A stretch of 13,883 bases of DNA from Planctomycetota bacterium (GCA_026692825.1 JAPLOC010000198.1:1418-15300); one strand, 5' to 3'. Positions 1-8,406 are shown, counted from the stretch's first letter. Notes: generated by a model from the sequence alone, not told the origin. Program-made: numbers and translations.

Positions 1-2
1 AC

Positions 3-623
3 GAAGTCAGAGCGTGGCTCGACTCGCCAGTCGGCGAGCATCCGAGATACCTGGCTTTTCGCTATCGCGCGACCGATGAGGATCGCCAGCATGTGTTGGA
101 GTGGATCCAGAGTGAAACCGATGTGCGCCGCATCGCGAGAATGTTCAACCTCCTGGGTTCGCGTGAGCTGCCCCGATTCGACGCAAATCTCTTGAGATTC
201 TGTCTGCATCCCGATGCAGAAGTCCGTCGAAATGCCAGCCGGGCGATCGGTCGATCACAACATCCCACGATTCGAGAGTTCGCGATGGGACAGGTCGATT
301 CGGGGATCACCGATGAAGCGGTGATGGAGCTGCTCTGGCAGAACGCGGAACCGGGAGATTGCGAACGGCTGATCCACGTCTTCCGGCTGGAAACAGATGA
401 CGACAAACGTCATGGACAACTGATGAATGTTAATGGAATACTCGAACGCTGCCCCGCCGACGAGGGATTTCCGCTGGCGCTGATCGCCTATCGAAACAAC
501 CCGTGCGGCTATTGCCGATGGTCGATTGTAGAACATCTCGCGGAGTGCGAACTCGCTCCCGAATGGCTGATCGAAGAGTGCCGGTTCGATGCGCAGGCAG
601 ACACGCGAGACGCGTTTGAGTAA
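3..623 (+). CDS. HEAT-repeat-like protein, C-terminal part (cut by left edge)
   Basis: The frame is open from the first bases to a TAA at 621-623, giving 206 residues with no start in view, so the gene begins outside the window. The GTG at 93 is only an internal codon: 30 in-frame codons precede it without a stop. The visible part is rich in Arg, Glu, Leu and Ala and looks alpha-helical. One segment near the middle (DAEVRRNASRAIGRSQHP) has the Asp/Val/Arg spacing of a HEAT or PBS-lyase-like repeat, and Trp-rich helices follow. Such solenoids usually act as protein-binding scaffolds; no catalytic motif is visible. The end is acidic (RFDAQADTRDAFE). The next gene is on the opposite strand more than 700 bases away. 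The HEAT assignment rests on pattern alone and a generic alpha-helical protein is possible; the coding call itself is firm. Confidence 0.72.
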   Translation, partial: EVRAWLDSPVGEHPRYLAFRYRATDEDRQHVLEWIQSETDVRRIARMFNLLGSRELPRFDANLLRFCLHPDAEVRRNASRAIGRSQHPTIREFAMGQVDSGITDEAVMELLWQNAEPGDCERLIHVFRLETDDDKRHGQLMNVNGILERCPADEGFPLALIAYRNNPCGYCRWSIVEHLAECELAPEWLIEECRFDAQADTRDAFE

Positions 624-683
624 CTGGAGCTCGCGCATGCGATTGATTGAAAGTGTCGAAATGGCTGAAGCCGCCGATAGGGA

Positions 684-702
684 AGCCGGCTGAAGGCCGG
701 CT
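684..702. repeat. REP-like perfect hairpin
   Basis: Seven-base arms AGCCGGC and GCCGGCT flank a TGAAG loop, 60 bases beyond the stop codon of the HEAT-like gene. There is no T-tract on either strand, so it is not a classic intrinsic terminator. It could protect the 3' end of the message or be a REP-type dispersed repeat; only its copy number in the genome would decide. Confidence 0.55.
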
Positions 703-888
703 GTGCGCAATTGGAGCCAACCCGTTCCACCCGAAGGAAGTAGAAATCGATCCACGTGTCCAGCAGTCATCAGCCGCCACCCGTGAATCCAACGGTGAGG
801 CAGGCGACGTCCAGCGCCGACATCACGTATTTCATGGGGCCTCGTTCATCTAATGCTCTGGGGGGGGTTCCCGTTCGTCATACCGGTT

Positions 889-917
889 CGGTCGTTAGTC
901 ACTCGTGTGACCGACTG
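889..917. repeat. Imperfect long dyad around GTCAC/GTGAC
   Basis: The core is GTCAC (898-902), loop TCGT, GTGAC (907-911). The stem continues outward as GTCG (891-894) with CGAC (912-915) after a TTA bulge, and one further G-T and C-G pair. It lies inside the gene-free region and has no T-tract. It may be part of a dispersed structured repeat. Confidence 0.45.
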
Positions 918-1100
918 CGGGATGATAACGCGGAGCCACGCCCGTCAGGAGGCGGAATGGCGCGAGTCGCGGCGAAGAGGCGAAGCCCAGACGGGGGCCG
1001 ATTCAATTCGCGACGGCCGGTTCGCTTGCGGGATTGCGCCAGCCCCGAGTGCGTCGAGCGCCGGAGTACGCACAGCGGGCCGCGCGCTCGGGATGTAGGC

Positions 1101-1161
1101 GTCTTTCTCCGAAAGACTGCCCCCGTTGTGCCGCCGCCGTCAAGACGACGCGCTGGGGGCA
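1101..1161. repeat. Nested hairpin cluster
   Basis: A perfect stem-loop GTCTTTC / TCC / GAAAGAC occupies 1101-1117. Directly next to it, TGCCCCC (1118-1124) is complementary to GGGGGCA (1155-1161), enclosing a further small stem CGTC AA GACG near 1138-1147. Two adjoining, partly nested stems within 61 bases indicate a structured element, either a dispersed repeat unit or an RNA structure downstream of the converging genes. Confidence 0.5.
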
Positions 1162-1352
1162 GCCACTAACCGTGATTTGAATTTCAACGCGTTTCACCTG
1201 CCAGAACCCGGGTCAATGGCGTCTTGCCACGTGTTACGTTGCTCGTCAATCGCGGTCGGAATACACTCGGGGTTACGATGTGTTCATCGTCGCTTGATCA
1301 GACCGCCCCACTTTCACGTTGAGACTCCAGGCTTGTTGATGATGCCCCACCG

Positions 1353-2789
1353 TCAACCCGATGCCGAGATCTCCTTCAAGTCGGCCCGCACCGTTTCATA
1401 CGTCTCACAAAACCCGGCGGCCTGCGCGTCGGGGGGAACACCCCAGATCGCGCATGCGTTGGCGTATAGATCGGGCCACCAGTTCTGGTGTTGTGTCAGG
1501 CCTTGTTCACGATACTCCCCCCAGCGGCTCATTACTTTCGACCAGCAGCGGTCGCCATAGGCCAAGGCTGAATTCAGATCGCCAAAACCCTTCACGTACC
1601 ATTCCCGACCCAGTTGCGCGTGCAGGACTTCATCAGCCCAGTCGAAGTCCTGAAACAGGGAAGCGAGCGCCACCCCCGACTCCTTCCCCACCTCCCACTC
1701 ATAGCGTTTGCCGGTGCGGGGCATCAGTCCCTGTTCGATAAAAAACAAGACGGCGTGCCGTTCCTGCGCGGTCAGTTGCGTGTTGAGATTGAGCGACCAC
1801 GTGAAGTTGATCGGGATTCGCGTCCAGTCAATTCCCAGTTGATGAAAGCCAACCTCTCCCATCATCGCGTGACGCGCTTCGTCCCAGAGTTGTCGGGACA
1901 TGTCGTGGTGGAATCCCCACGGCTTCTCCGGAGACTCGACAAGAATACTCGCCATCATCTCGGGGACGTCGATCTCACGCAGCCGTTTGTAAAACAGCAT
2001 GAGGGTCTTGTCCCGTGGGGAAAACCGTTCGTCGTACAGAAATGCCTCGGGATTCACACCGCCGTTGTAGGAGTCGTGAAAGCGTGCGTCACGGCGTGGA
2101 ACCGGGTCGTATTGCCAAGGACGTGCCGAGTGGCATGGGGAAGGGAGTTCAGTCATCTCCTCTCCGCGCCCCGAAATCCCACCGGCACTCTTCAACGCCT
2201 GACGCAGCAGTTCACGCCAGTCGTTGACGGCTTGGGACTTATGCCCTGTCGCCAGTCCATCGATCGCACCCTGACCGAACCGCAGCATGTCGTCGACATC
2301 CAGCAGGGCGAATCGCGCGAGCCGCACGCTGGGGGCGTCGGCGAGCGGATTGGTCGCCTGTCGATATTCCTCGAACGACTCCCGCAGCGCGGGAAGCAGC
2401 ACGTCGTACAACGCCACGCACAACGTATACGCGTTGGGTGCCGACCGGACTTCATCCACCGCGAGTTTCAAACCCGGGTGGGGAACAACCTCCAGTCCCA
2501 AGGGGGGGTCGCGCATCTCTCCCACGCGGGTGCGCAGCGCAGTCGCCTGCTCGGCACAGAGCCAGCCGTGATGGCTGAACGCGGTCTTCAGTTCATACAA
2601 CGGCTCGGAGGTGATGCGTGCCGTCAAGATCTCGTGCAGTTGCCGAAACAGATAATGCAACCGCTTGAGCCACGCGACGCACTCATCCACCGACATCCCC
2701 GGCGCGCTCGCGGACTCGAATGAACAGAGTCCCGCGAGCGGTGGAATTTGGGGAACGACAGGGGAGTGTGCGGTGGGCGAATTGGACAT
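1353..2789 (-). CDS. Ferritin-like putative diiron protein
   Basis: A protein of 478 residues starting at the ATG at 2789, five bases after the stop of the LOG gene. An open frame extends back to 2891, but that would overlap LOG by about 95 bases with an Arg-rich, unlikely N-terminus. The C-terminal half carries the four-helix diiron pattern E...ExxH...E...ExxH: Glu272 or Glu277 (REIDVPEMM), Glu304/His307 (DEARHAMMGE), Glu352 (FFIEQG) and Glu387/His390 (ADEVLHAQ). The first ExxH context, DEARHA, recalls DUF455-type ferritin-like proteins. The N-terminal 200 residues are also helical and may form a second bundle lacking the histidine ligands. No signal peptide is visible, so it is probably cytosolic. 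Oxidase, hydroxylase and iron-handling roles are all possible and the substrate is unknown. Tight spacing suggests co-transcription with LOG. The fold is fairly sure; the function is not. Confidence 0.8.
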   Translation of the reverse strand: MSNSPTAHSPVVPQIPPLAGLCSFESASAPGMSVDECVAWLKRLHYLFRQLHEILTARITSEPLYELKTAFSHHGWLCAEQATALRTRVGEMRDPPLGLEVVPHPGLKLAVDEVRSAPNAYTLCVALYDVLLPALRESFEEYRQATNPLADAPSVRLARFALLDVDDMLRFGQGAIDGLATGHKSQAVNDWRELLRQALKSAGGISGRGEEMTELPSPCHSARPWQYDPVPRRDARFHDSYNGGVNPEAFLYDERFSPRDKTLMLFYKRLREIDVPEMMASILVESPEKPWGFHHDMSRQLWDEARHAMMGEVGFHQLGIDWTRIPINFTWSLNLNTQLTAQERHAVLFFIEQGLMPRTGKRYEWEVGKESGVALASLFQDFDWADEVLHAQLGREWYVKGFGDLNSALAYGDRCWSKVMSRWGEYREQGLTQHQNWWPDLYANACAIWGVPPDAQAAGFCETYETVRADLKEISASG

Positions 2790-2794
2790 GCGGG

Positions 2795-3350
2795 TCACTT
2801 CATCACCGCGAATTCCCGGGCGTCTCCACCCCAGTTTTTCGCGCCGGCGATCGCTCCCAGCACATCTTCCGGTCGTTCGACCAGTTGCCACATCGCCAGA
2901 TGCTTCTCCGACATGAACCGCTCAGCGACACACTGCTGCATCAGTTCCTGGAGCTTGTCGAAGTAGTTGCGGGTGTTCACCAGCACGATCGGCTTGTGGT
3001 AGATCCCCAGGCGCTTGAGCGTGATTGCCTCGAGCAGTTCTTCAAACGTGCCGCAACCTCCTGGAAGTGCGATGACAGCGTCCGACTGTTCCAGCATGAT
3101 CCGCTTGCGACCATGCATATCGTCGACGACCAGCAGCTCGTTGACCCCGGTGTGGCCCCATTCGATTTCCGCCATGAAGTTGGGGATCACGCCGACCACC
3201 CGTCCGCCGGCGGCCAGGGCACCGTCGGCGAGAGACGACCGTGATCTTCGCCTGGGCCAGGATCTGCCCCATGCGAAAGGCGGCGTCATGGAAGTCGGGA
3301 TGCACCTGATTACTCGAGGCGCAATAGACGGCGACGCGTTGCAATGACAT
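2795..3350 (-). pseudogene. LOG-family phosphoribohydrolase with internal deletion and frameshift
   Basis: LOG proteins (TIGR00730, Rossmann-fold, often misnamed lysine decarboxylases) release the base from nucleoside 5'-monophosphates. The N-terminus begins at the ATG at 3350 and reads MSLQRVAVYCASSNQVHPDF through KITVV, 39 residues. The family then has a YGGGSxGLMG-type loop, but here it is absent: right after the second Val codon (3236-3234) one orphan base (3233) remains and the protein resumes in another frame at 3232 with LADGALAAGGRVVGVIPNFM. It continues through DDMHGRK and the catalytic PGGCGTFEE to TGA at 2797-2795, 145 residues. The sum (184) plus about 11 missing residues equals the usual length near 195, so roughly 32 bases are lost. 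The rest of both halves looks intact. A 241-codon frame reaching back to 3520 covers only the C-terminal half plus unrelated residues. Real loss or an assembly gap both fit. Confidence 0.82.
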
Positions 3351-3425
3351 GGGGGCAGGCTGGTAGAGAGAGCGAACACGAGCGTCACAGCGACAGTCGA
3401 GAAGACCGGCGAGGCCAAACCCGGA

Positions 3426-5468
3426 TCACTTGGGCGGTCGGACCTTCCACGACTCGTCGAAAAAGTCAGCGTCGGCGACCTTGCCGGGATACTGGGTTCC
3501 TGGCGGAGTCCGAATGTCAATCACCGCCCAGTCGGGCAGACGCGAGACCTGCCGGGCGTTGTTGAGATAATCGTAATCGCGATACGTGAACGAGCTGTTC
3601 AGCACGACGTAGCGATTCGCGTTGAGCGGATTGGGACAACAGAGAATCAGGCCGTGATGAGCCGACGGGAATTTGCGATTGTCGACCGCGACCTCCGCGT
3701 CGCTCCAGGTGATGGGCAACTGGCCGGCGATTTTGGCGAGAATCTTGTTCGACGCGGGATCACCCCACAGCACGAGGTTCTTGCTCGCGATGTCGGCGTC
3801 GGTCAGCGACTGGTCATCGACCACGCGGGGTCGACCGCGAAACTGCCGGCGCCAGTGTTCAATCGCACGTTCCAATTCCGACTTCACCCACCGGTCGACA
3901 TCGGGATACTTCCCCGTGCCGGTCGGCGTCACGAATACGAACGAGTCCATGAAGGCATCATCAATCGGCCCTTGCAGGCCGTGCTTCTTCCGAGCGGTCT
4001 CTTCGCTGGACTTTCCAACGACCCAACTTCCCTGGTCCCGCTTCAGCGACACGCTCCAGGAACGATCGGAACGGGGACGCGGTCCCTTCACGTCTTTGCC
4101 GTCGATTGTCAATGAGACCGGCTTCGTAATGTCGAAGGGGGCTTCCCCCGGGGCGAATGACAGCGTCAACGCCGCCACGTTCGATGTCTGCACGTCGACG
4201 CTTCCCTCGGAATGCCACTGCGCGTCGACCTGGGCTTTCTGCCAATGTTCGTCGAGCGCGTCGACCGTCACCCAGTGCATGCGGTTGTAGCGCAGCGTAT
4301 AGGTGGTGAAGTGAATCTCCCGCGGATTGCGATCTCGGCCGCGGGCGACGATCGAGTTGAACCGGCGTTCGATCTCATCGCGGACAACGGGATGATATGA
4401 GTGACCGGTTTTGGGGCCGATGAGATGGACCAGATCGATCCCCACGTCGGCGAGTGCCTTTTCCATCACGTCCGCCGCCTGCTTTTGCGAGTCGTCTTCA
4501 CCCGAGTATGCGATCGTCGGGCAATGCCACAGATTGACCGCCCAGTCGTTGCAGTCGTACATGTGCCACAGCGTCTTCTCCCACGGCTTGGGATCGAGCG
4601 TTTCCTTCTGGAAGACACGCAGGAACTCGGGCGTTTCCGAAAAGCCGGCCCCGGGGGTCGCGCCGACAAACCGGTCGGCGTAGTGAACCGCGAACTGCCA
4701 GCAGGCCGCCCCACCCATCGAGAAACCACGCGACGCGATCCGGTCGGCGTCGATGCGATAGTTCCGTTCGACCGATTCGAGCGCTTCCAGAACGTCGATC
4801 TCGCCAGCGAATTTGAAGGCGTTGCAATACCGGCCATACGGATGCAGCACGAACCCATCGGCCGGCGCGAACACTCCGCGATCTCTCTGCCGACCCACCA
4901 GGAAGTTCACCTCACTCAACGTCTCACCCCGGCCGTGAAACCAGAGGTCCAATCGATGACGTTGCGTGCCGCGAGCGACATAGGACTCGGGAACAATCAA
5001 CCCATAGGGCTGAACCGAGCCGTCGATCTTCGAGACATAGCCCCGCACGATCAGACCGGTCTGCTCGGTCCACGGAGCCTGCCCCGCCGCCAGTTGTTTC
5101 GCCCGTTCGAGTCCTTGTTTCAACAACTCGGTCGCTGACGGGAGTTCCTTTTCGTTAAAGAACTCTTGGAATTCGAGCGCGTCGGAGACGGCGCGGTGAA
5201 AGATGACGACGTCGGGGAGCAGCGCTTTGACGCGCGGGTTGGGGTTCGCCTCGAGTGCCGTGATCGCCTGCTTCAGCTCGGTCAGCCCTTTGGTCAACTC
5301 CTCGCGAACCGGTGCCGGGACTTCGACTCCCAGCAGGGGGACCCGGCGGACAGTTTCCGGGTTGTTGTCGGCGGGGCCGTCGGCGCGGAGTTGCCCGACG
5401 CAGAGCGCGGCGACCGCGAAGCAAAGCCAGCCGGCGGACCGAAACGGTCGATCAATCGTGAGACGCAT
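3426..5468 (-). CDS. Exported alpha/beta-hydrolase (esterase or S9-like peptidase)
   Basis: A protein of 680 residues from the ATG at 5468; a TTG four codons upstream is less likely. The N-terminus has Arg residues, a hydrophobic core (GWLCFAVAALCVG) and a cleavable end near residue 30, a Sec signal peptide. Residues 35-130 are helical. The hydrolase core spans about 140-370: an oxyanion-type LWFHGRGE at 175-182, the nucleophile elbow GFSMGG with Ser250, a candidate acid at Asp325/Asp326 (SGEDDS) and the catalytic His356 (TGHSYHP). This matches PHB-depolymerase-like esterases and prolyl-oligopeptidase-type domains. A C-terminal region (400-680) has beta-rich and DWAVIDI segments with no catalytic motif that I recognise. 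It probably acts in the periplasm on an ester or peptide substrate. The LOG gene starts 75 bases downstream on the same strand, so they may share a transcript. Confidence 0.85.
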   Translation of the reverse strand: MRLTIDRPFRSAGWLCFAVAALCVGQLRADGPADNNPETVRRVPLLGVEVPAPVREELTKGLTELKQAITALEANPNPRVKALLPDVVIFHRAVSDALEFQEFFNEKELPSATELLKQGLERAKQLAAGQAPWTEQTGLIVRGYVSKIDGSVQPYGLIVPESYVARGTQRHRLDLWFHGRGETLSEVNFLVGRQRDRGVFAPADGFVLHPYGRYCNAFKFAGEIDVLEALESVERNYRIDADRIASRGFSMGGAACWQFAVHYADRFVGATPGAGFSETPEFLRVFQKETLDPKPWEKTLWHMYDCNDWAVNLWHCPTIAYSGEDDSQKQAADVMEKALADVGIDLVHLIGPKTGHSYHPVVRDEIERRFNSIVARGRDRNPREIHFTTYTLRYNRMHWVTVDALDEHWQKAQVDAQWHSEGSVDVQTSNVAALTLSFAPGEAPFDITKPVSLTIDGKDVKGPRPRSDRSWSVSLKRDQGSWVVGKSSEETARKKHGLQGPIDDAFMDSFVFVTPTGTGKYPDVDRWVKSELERAIEHWRRQFRGRPRVVDDQSLTDADIASKNLVLWGDPASNKILAKIAGQLPITWSDAEVAVDNRKFPSAHHGLILCCPNPLNANRYVVLNSSFTYRDYDYLNNARQVSRLPDWAVIDIRTPPGTQYPGKVADADFFDESWKVRPPK

Positions 5469-5549
5469 GCGACAACCCAAGAGACGCGAAAAGCGGACAG
5501 AACCACGTTCGCGGAATTATCGTGCGACCCGACCACGTCGGCAACCATG

Positions 5550-5616
5550 GCGAGCCGGTTGGCGTCCCGCCGCGGCGGGCCGGGTGCTTCGACAAAATCG
5601 GCGAACCGGTTGGCGT
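5550..5616. repeat. Direct repeats flanking a perfect palindrome upstream of the esterase
   Basis: GCGAGCCGGTTGGCGT (5550-5565) and GCGAACCGGTTGGCGT (5601-5616) differ at one base and lie 51 bases apart. Between them, CCCGCCGCGGCGGG (5566-5579) is a perfect 14-base palindrome. The block sits 82-148 bases before the esterase ATG, in the gap between gyrA and the esterase, so it could be a regulatory site. No clear promoter boxes could be fixed around it. Chance in GC-rich DNA is an alternative. Confidence 0.4.
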
Positions 5617-5648
5617 GAGCCATCGGGCCACGGCTGCAGGCGTGCGAC

Positions 5649-5675
5649 AAAAACCCGGCGACTTACGTCGGCCGG
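5649..5675 (-). terminator. Intrinsic terminator of gyrA
   Basis: On the minus strand, six bases after the TAA of the downstream gyrA frame, a GC-rich stem forms: CCGGCCGAC pairs with GTCGCCGG (one bulged C) around a GTAA tetraloop, followed by G and five T. The spacing and T-run fit Rho-independent termination. It also supports 5682 as the true 3' end of gyrA rather than the premature TGA at 5873. Confidence 0.72.
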
Positions 5676-5681
5676 CTCGCC

Positions 5682-8398
5682 TTACGACGCGGGGGCCGTC
5701 GGCGTTTCGGGGGGCAACTCGTCTTCGACGCCATCTTCCGGCGGAACCCGTGCCAGTCCCACCAGTTTGTCTCCACCATCGAGTCGGATGACGCGCACCC
5801 CTTGCGTATTCCGACCGATCCGACTGACGTCGATGGCCCGAATCCGCTGGATGATGCCGTTGGAGGTCACCATCAGCACTTCATCGTTCTCCGAAACACC
5901 GATGACATCGACCACCCGACCGTTGCGTTCGGTGCAGCGGATGTTCCGCAACCCCTTTCCGCCACGTCGCTGCCGACGGTAACTCGCGCTGCCTCCCCGC
6001 GCTCCCGCTTCGTCCGCTGCGCCGATTCCACTGCGGGAGCCTCTTCGGTTGGGGCTGGCGAAGTCGCTTCTGCGGGTACCGTGTCATCTGTCACATCGTC
6101 GGCGACTTCCTCGGCTCCACCAAACGGTGTCCGCTTGCCGTACCCGTTTTCGCACACCGTTAAAAGATCCATCGCCGGGTCGGCGACCACCATCCCCACA
6201 ACGTAATCCCCCTGTCCCAGGTCGATCCCCTTCACGCCGTATGTGGCGCGCCCCATGCTGCGGGCGTCATCTTGCGAGAACCGGATCGCCATCCCCTGCG
6301 AAGTCGCGATCAGCAGATCCTGGCCGGGCGAGACCAGCACCACATCAATCAGCTCGTCGCCATCTTCCAGGCGGATCGCGATGATCCCCCCCGACTTCGG
6401 CCGGCTGTATTCCGACAGACTCGTCTTCTTGACCACACCGTTGCGGGTCGCCATTACCACCTGCCGCACGTCGTCGAATTCACGCACCGCCAGACAGTTG
6501 AAGACCTTCTCCCCCTCTTGCAGGTTGAGCAGATTGACCACCGCCCGACCTTTGGCCGTGCGGTTCAACAGCGGCAGGTCGTACACCTTCTGCCAGAAGA
6601 CCTTGCCACGATCGGTGAAGAACAGCAGGTAGTTGTGCGTGCTGGCGACGAACAACTGCTGAATGGGATCCTCTTCCCCACTCTTCGCGCCGGCGATACC
6701 CCGGCCACCTCGCTTCTGCGCCCGATAAGCCGACAGCTCCATCCGCTTGATGTAACCCCGGTGCGACAGCGTCACGGCCATCGTCTCTTCCGGAATCAGA
6801 TCGTCCCGCAGGACGGCTCCCGCCTCTTCGTCGGTGATCGTCGTGCGACGCTTGTCGCCGTACTTTCGCTTGACCTCTTCCATATCCTCGCGAACGAGCG
6901 CCAAGAGGTTCGCTTCGTCCGACAACAGCCGCAGGAACTCGATGATGTCGTCGAGTAGTTTGCGGAACTCGTCCCCCAGCTTTTCCCGTTCCAGCCCGGC
7001 CAGCGATCCCAATTGCATCGCGACAATCGCCTCGGCTTGCGTCGCCGACAGCGTGTACGACTCGGCGGCACCACGGTCTTCGACAAACGCGGGCCAGCCT
7101 TTTTCCCCCAGCGCCCGTTCGATGAGGCCGCCGGGCACTTGCAGCGTCTGCAACCGGTCCTTCGCCTCCGATCGGCTCGGGCTGTTGCGAATTGTGCTGA
7201 TCACCTCGTCGATGTTGATCTGCGCGATGAGCAGCCCTTCGACCGTGTGCTTCCGCTTACGCGACTCGGCGAGCAGGAACTCGGTCCGCCGACGCAGCAC
7301 GTCGACGCGGTGCCGAATGAACTCTTGCAGCATCTGCTTAATCGACAGCGTCTGTGGGCGATTCCCCACCAGCGCCAGCAGAATGATGCTGAACGTTCCC
7401 TGCAGAGGCGAGAACTCGAACAACTGGTTCAGCACCACGTCACGGTCGGCGTCTCGCCTCAGCACGATGTGCAGCCGAACCTGCCAGTCGGGCGTATTGC
7501 GGTCGGTCAGGTCGACGATCTTCGAGATTCCCTGAATCCGGTCATCGCGAACCAACTGTTCGAGTTTTTCCCGGACGCGGTCGCGGGTTTCGAGATAGGG
7601 AATCTCGGTGACGACGATGACGTCGCTGTTCTTTTCGGTCTCGAAATGCGTGCGAGCCCGCAGGGTGATTGTCGAACGCCCGGTGATGTATCCCTGGCGG
7701 ATCCCGCTCCGTCCACAGATGATGCCGCCGGTCGGGAAATCGGGACCGGGAAGGACTTCGAGCAGATCCCAGATCGAGGCGGCGGGGTCGTCGATCAGCT
7801 TGATCACCGCGTCGCACGTTTCGTCGAGATTGTGCGGGGGGATGCTGGTTGCCATCCCGACGGCAATGCCGTAGGAACCGTTGATCAGCAGGTTCGGCAC
7901 CCGCGCCGGCAAAACGACCGGCTCTTGCCGTTGCTGGTCGTAGGTGGGGATGAAATCGACCGTGTCGCGGTCGAGGTCGTCGAGAAGTTCGGCGGCGACA
8001 GACGACAGGCGGGCCTCGGTATACCGCATCGCGGCGGGGGGAAGGCCGGCGAGCGAGCCGAAGTTCCCCTGTTTGTCGATCAGCACCTCGCGCATCATCC
8101 ACGACTGCGCCAGTCGCACCAGCGTGGGGTAAATCGCCTGGTCGCCGTGCGGATGGTAATTACCCATCGTCTCGCCGGCGATTTTGGAACACTTGGTCCG
8201 GGAGGCCCCGGGGCTGAGGTTGAGGTCGTTCATCGCGACGAGGATTCGGCGTTGCGATGGCTTGAGACCGTCGCGCACGTCGGGCAGAGCGCGGCTGACG
8301 ATGACGCTCATGGCGTACGTCAGGTAGCTCGTGCGCATTTCATCCTGAATGTCGAGCGGACGAATGCGTTCGTCGCTGCCGTTTCCGTCGGTCGACAA
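5682..8398 (-). CDS. gyrA: DNA gyrase subunit A, with a -1 frame break near the 3' end
   Basis: Subunit A of gyrase breaks and rejoins DNA to introduce negative supercoils with GyrB. The start is TTG at 8398: a GAGGAG site lies 8 bases upstream and an in-frame TGA at 8413-8411 rules out an earlier start. Visible parts: winged-helix breakage-reunion domain with catalytic Tyr126 after Arg125 (AAMRYTEAR), tower and coiled coil (about 340-510), GyrA box QKRGGRG at 561-567, and a beta-pinwheel to about residue 757 (ENGYGKRTPF). An acidic linker (about 761-791) follows. Here the frame changes by -1: the original frame runs into unrelated residues and stops at 5873, while the other frame, open from 6083, continues correctly with YRRQRRGGKGLRNIRC, TERNGRVVD and GRNTQGV to TAA at 5682. 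The joined protein is about 905 residues. Gene callers would give 5873-8398 plus a fragment 5682-5951. The break lies within 6083-5985, most likely around 6030-6000. Ser83 and Asp87 of E. coli correspond to Gln87 and Pro91. Confidence 0.93.
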
Positions 8399-8406
8399 CG
8401 TGCGGA

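Larger units (their letters stand above)
624..1352. other. Long intergenic region with hairpins, no convincing gene
   Basis: This stretch separates the plus-strand HEAT-like gene from the 3' end of the minus-strand ferritin-like gene. Open frames exist here (756-1169, 853-1098 and 1126-1560 on plus; 1003-1197 on minus), but their translations are low-complexity, Arg/Ser/Pro-rich and look like translated repeats rather than proteins. It contains an eight-G run at 860-867 and three strong dyads, listed separately (684-702, 889-917, 1101-1161). From memory, parts of it, notably the stretch around 905-930 with GTGACCGACTGCGGGATGAT, resemble intergenic repeats of planctomycete genomes that give rise to spurious ORFs; this could not be tested here. 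No tRNA, CRISPR or transposase is visible. Confidence 0.55.

Noticed and set aside
684..702. Intrinsic terminator of the HEAT-like gene
   Set aside because: The stem is good but no T-tract follows on either strand.
756..1169. 137-codon plus-strand open frame in the gene-free region
   Set aside because: Arg/Ser/Pro-rich low-complexity translation, no ribosome site, and it runs through the hairpin elements; it looks like a translated repeat.
1614..2723. 369-codon plus-strand open frame over the ferritin-like gene
   Set aside because: A shadow of the minus-strand gene, which carries the diiron motifs; the plus-strand translation is Arg/His/Gln-rich with no family pattern.
3233..3520. Extension of the LOG C-terminal frame back into the esterase end
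   Set aside because: Residues before LADGA in that frame match nothing in LOG proteins, and the true LOG N-terminus is found in another frame starting at 3350.
5985..6083. Programmed -1 frameshifting in gyrA
   Set aside because: No X XXY YYZ heptamer of the usual kind is seen and the region is a low-constraint linker; an indel is simpler. Kept only as an alternative.
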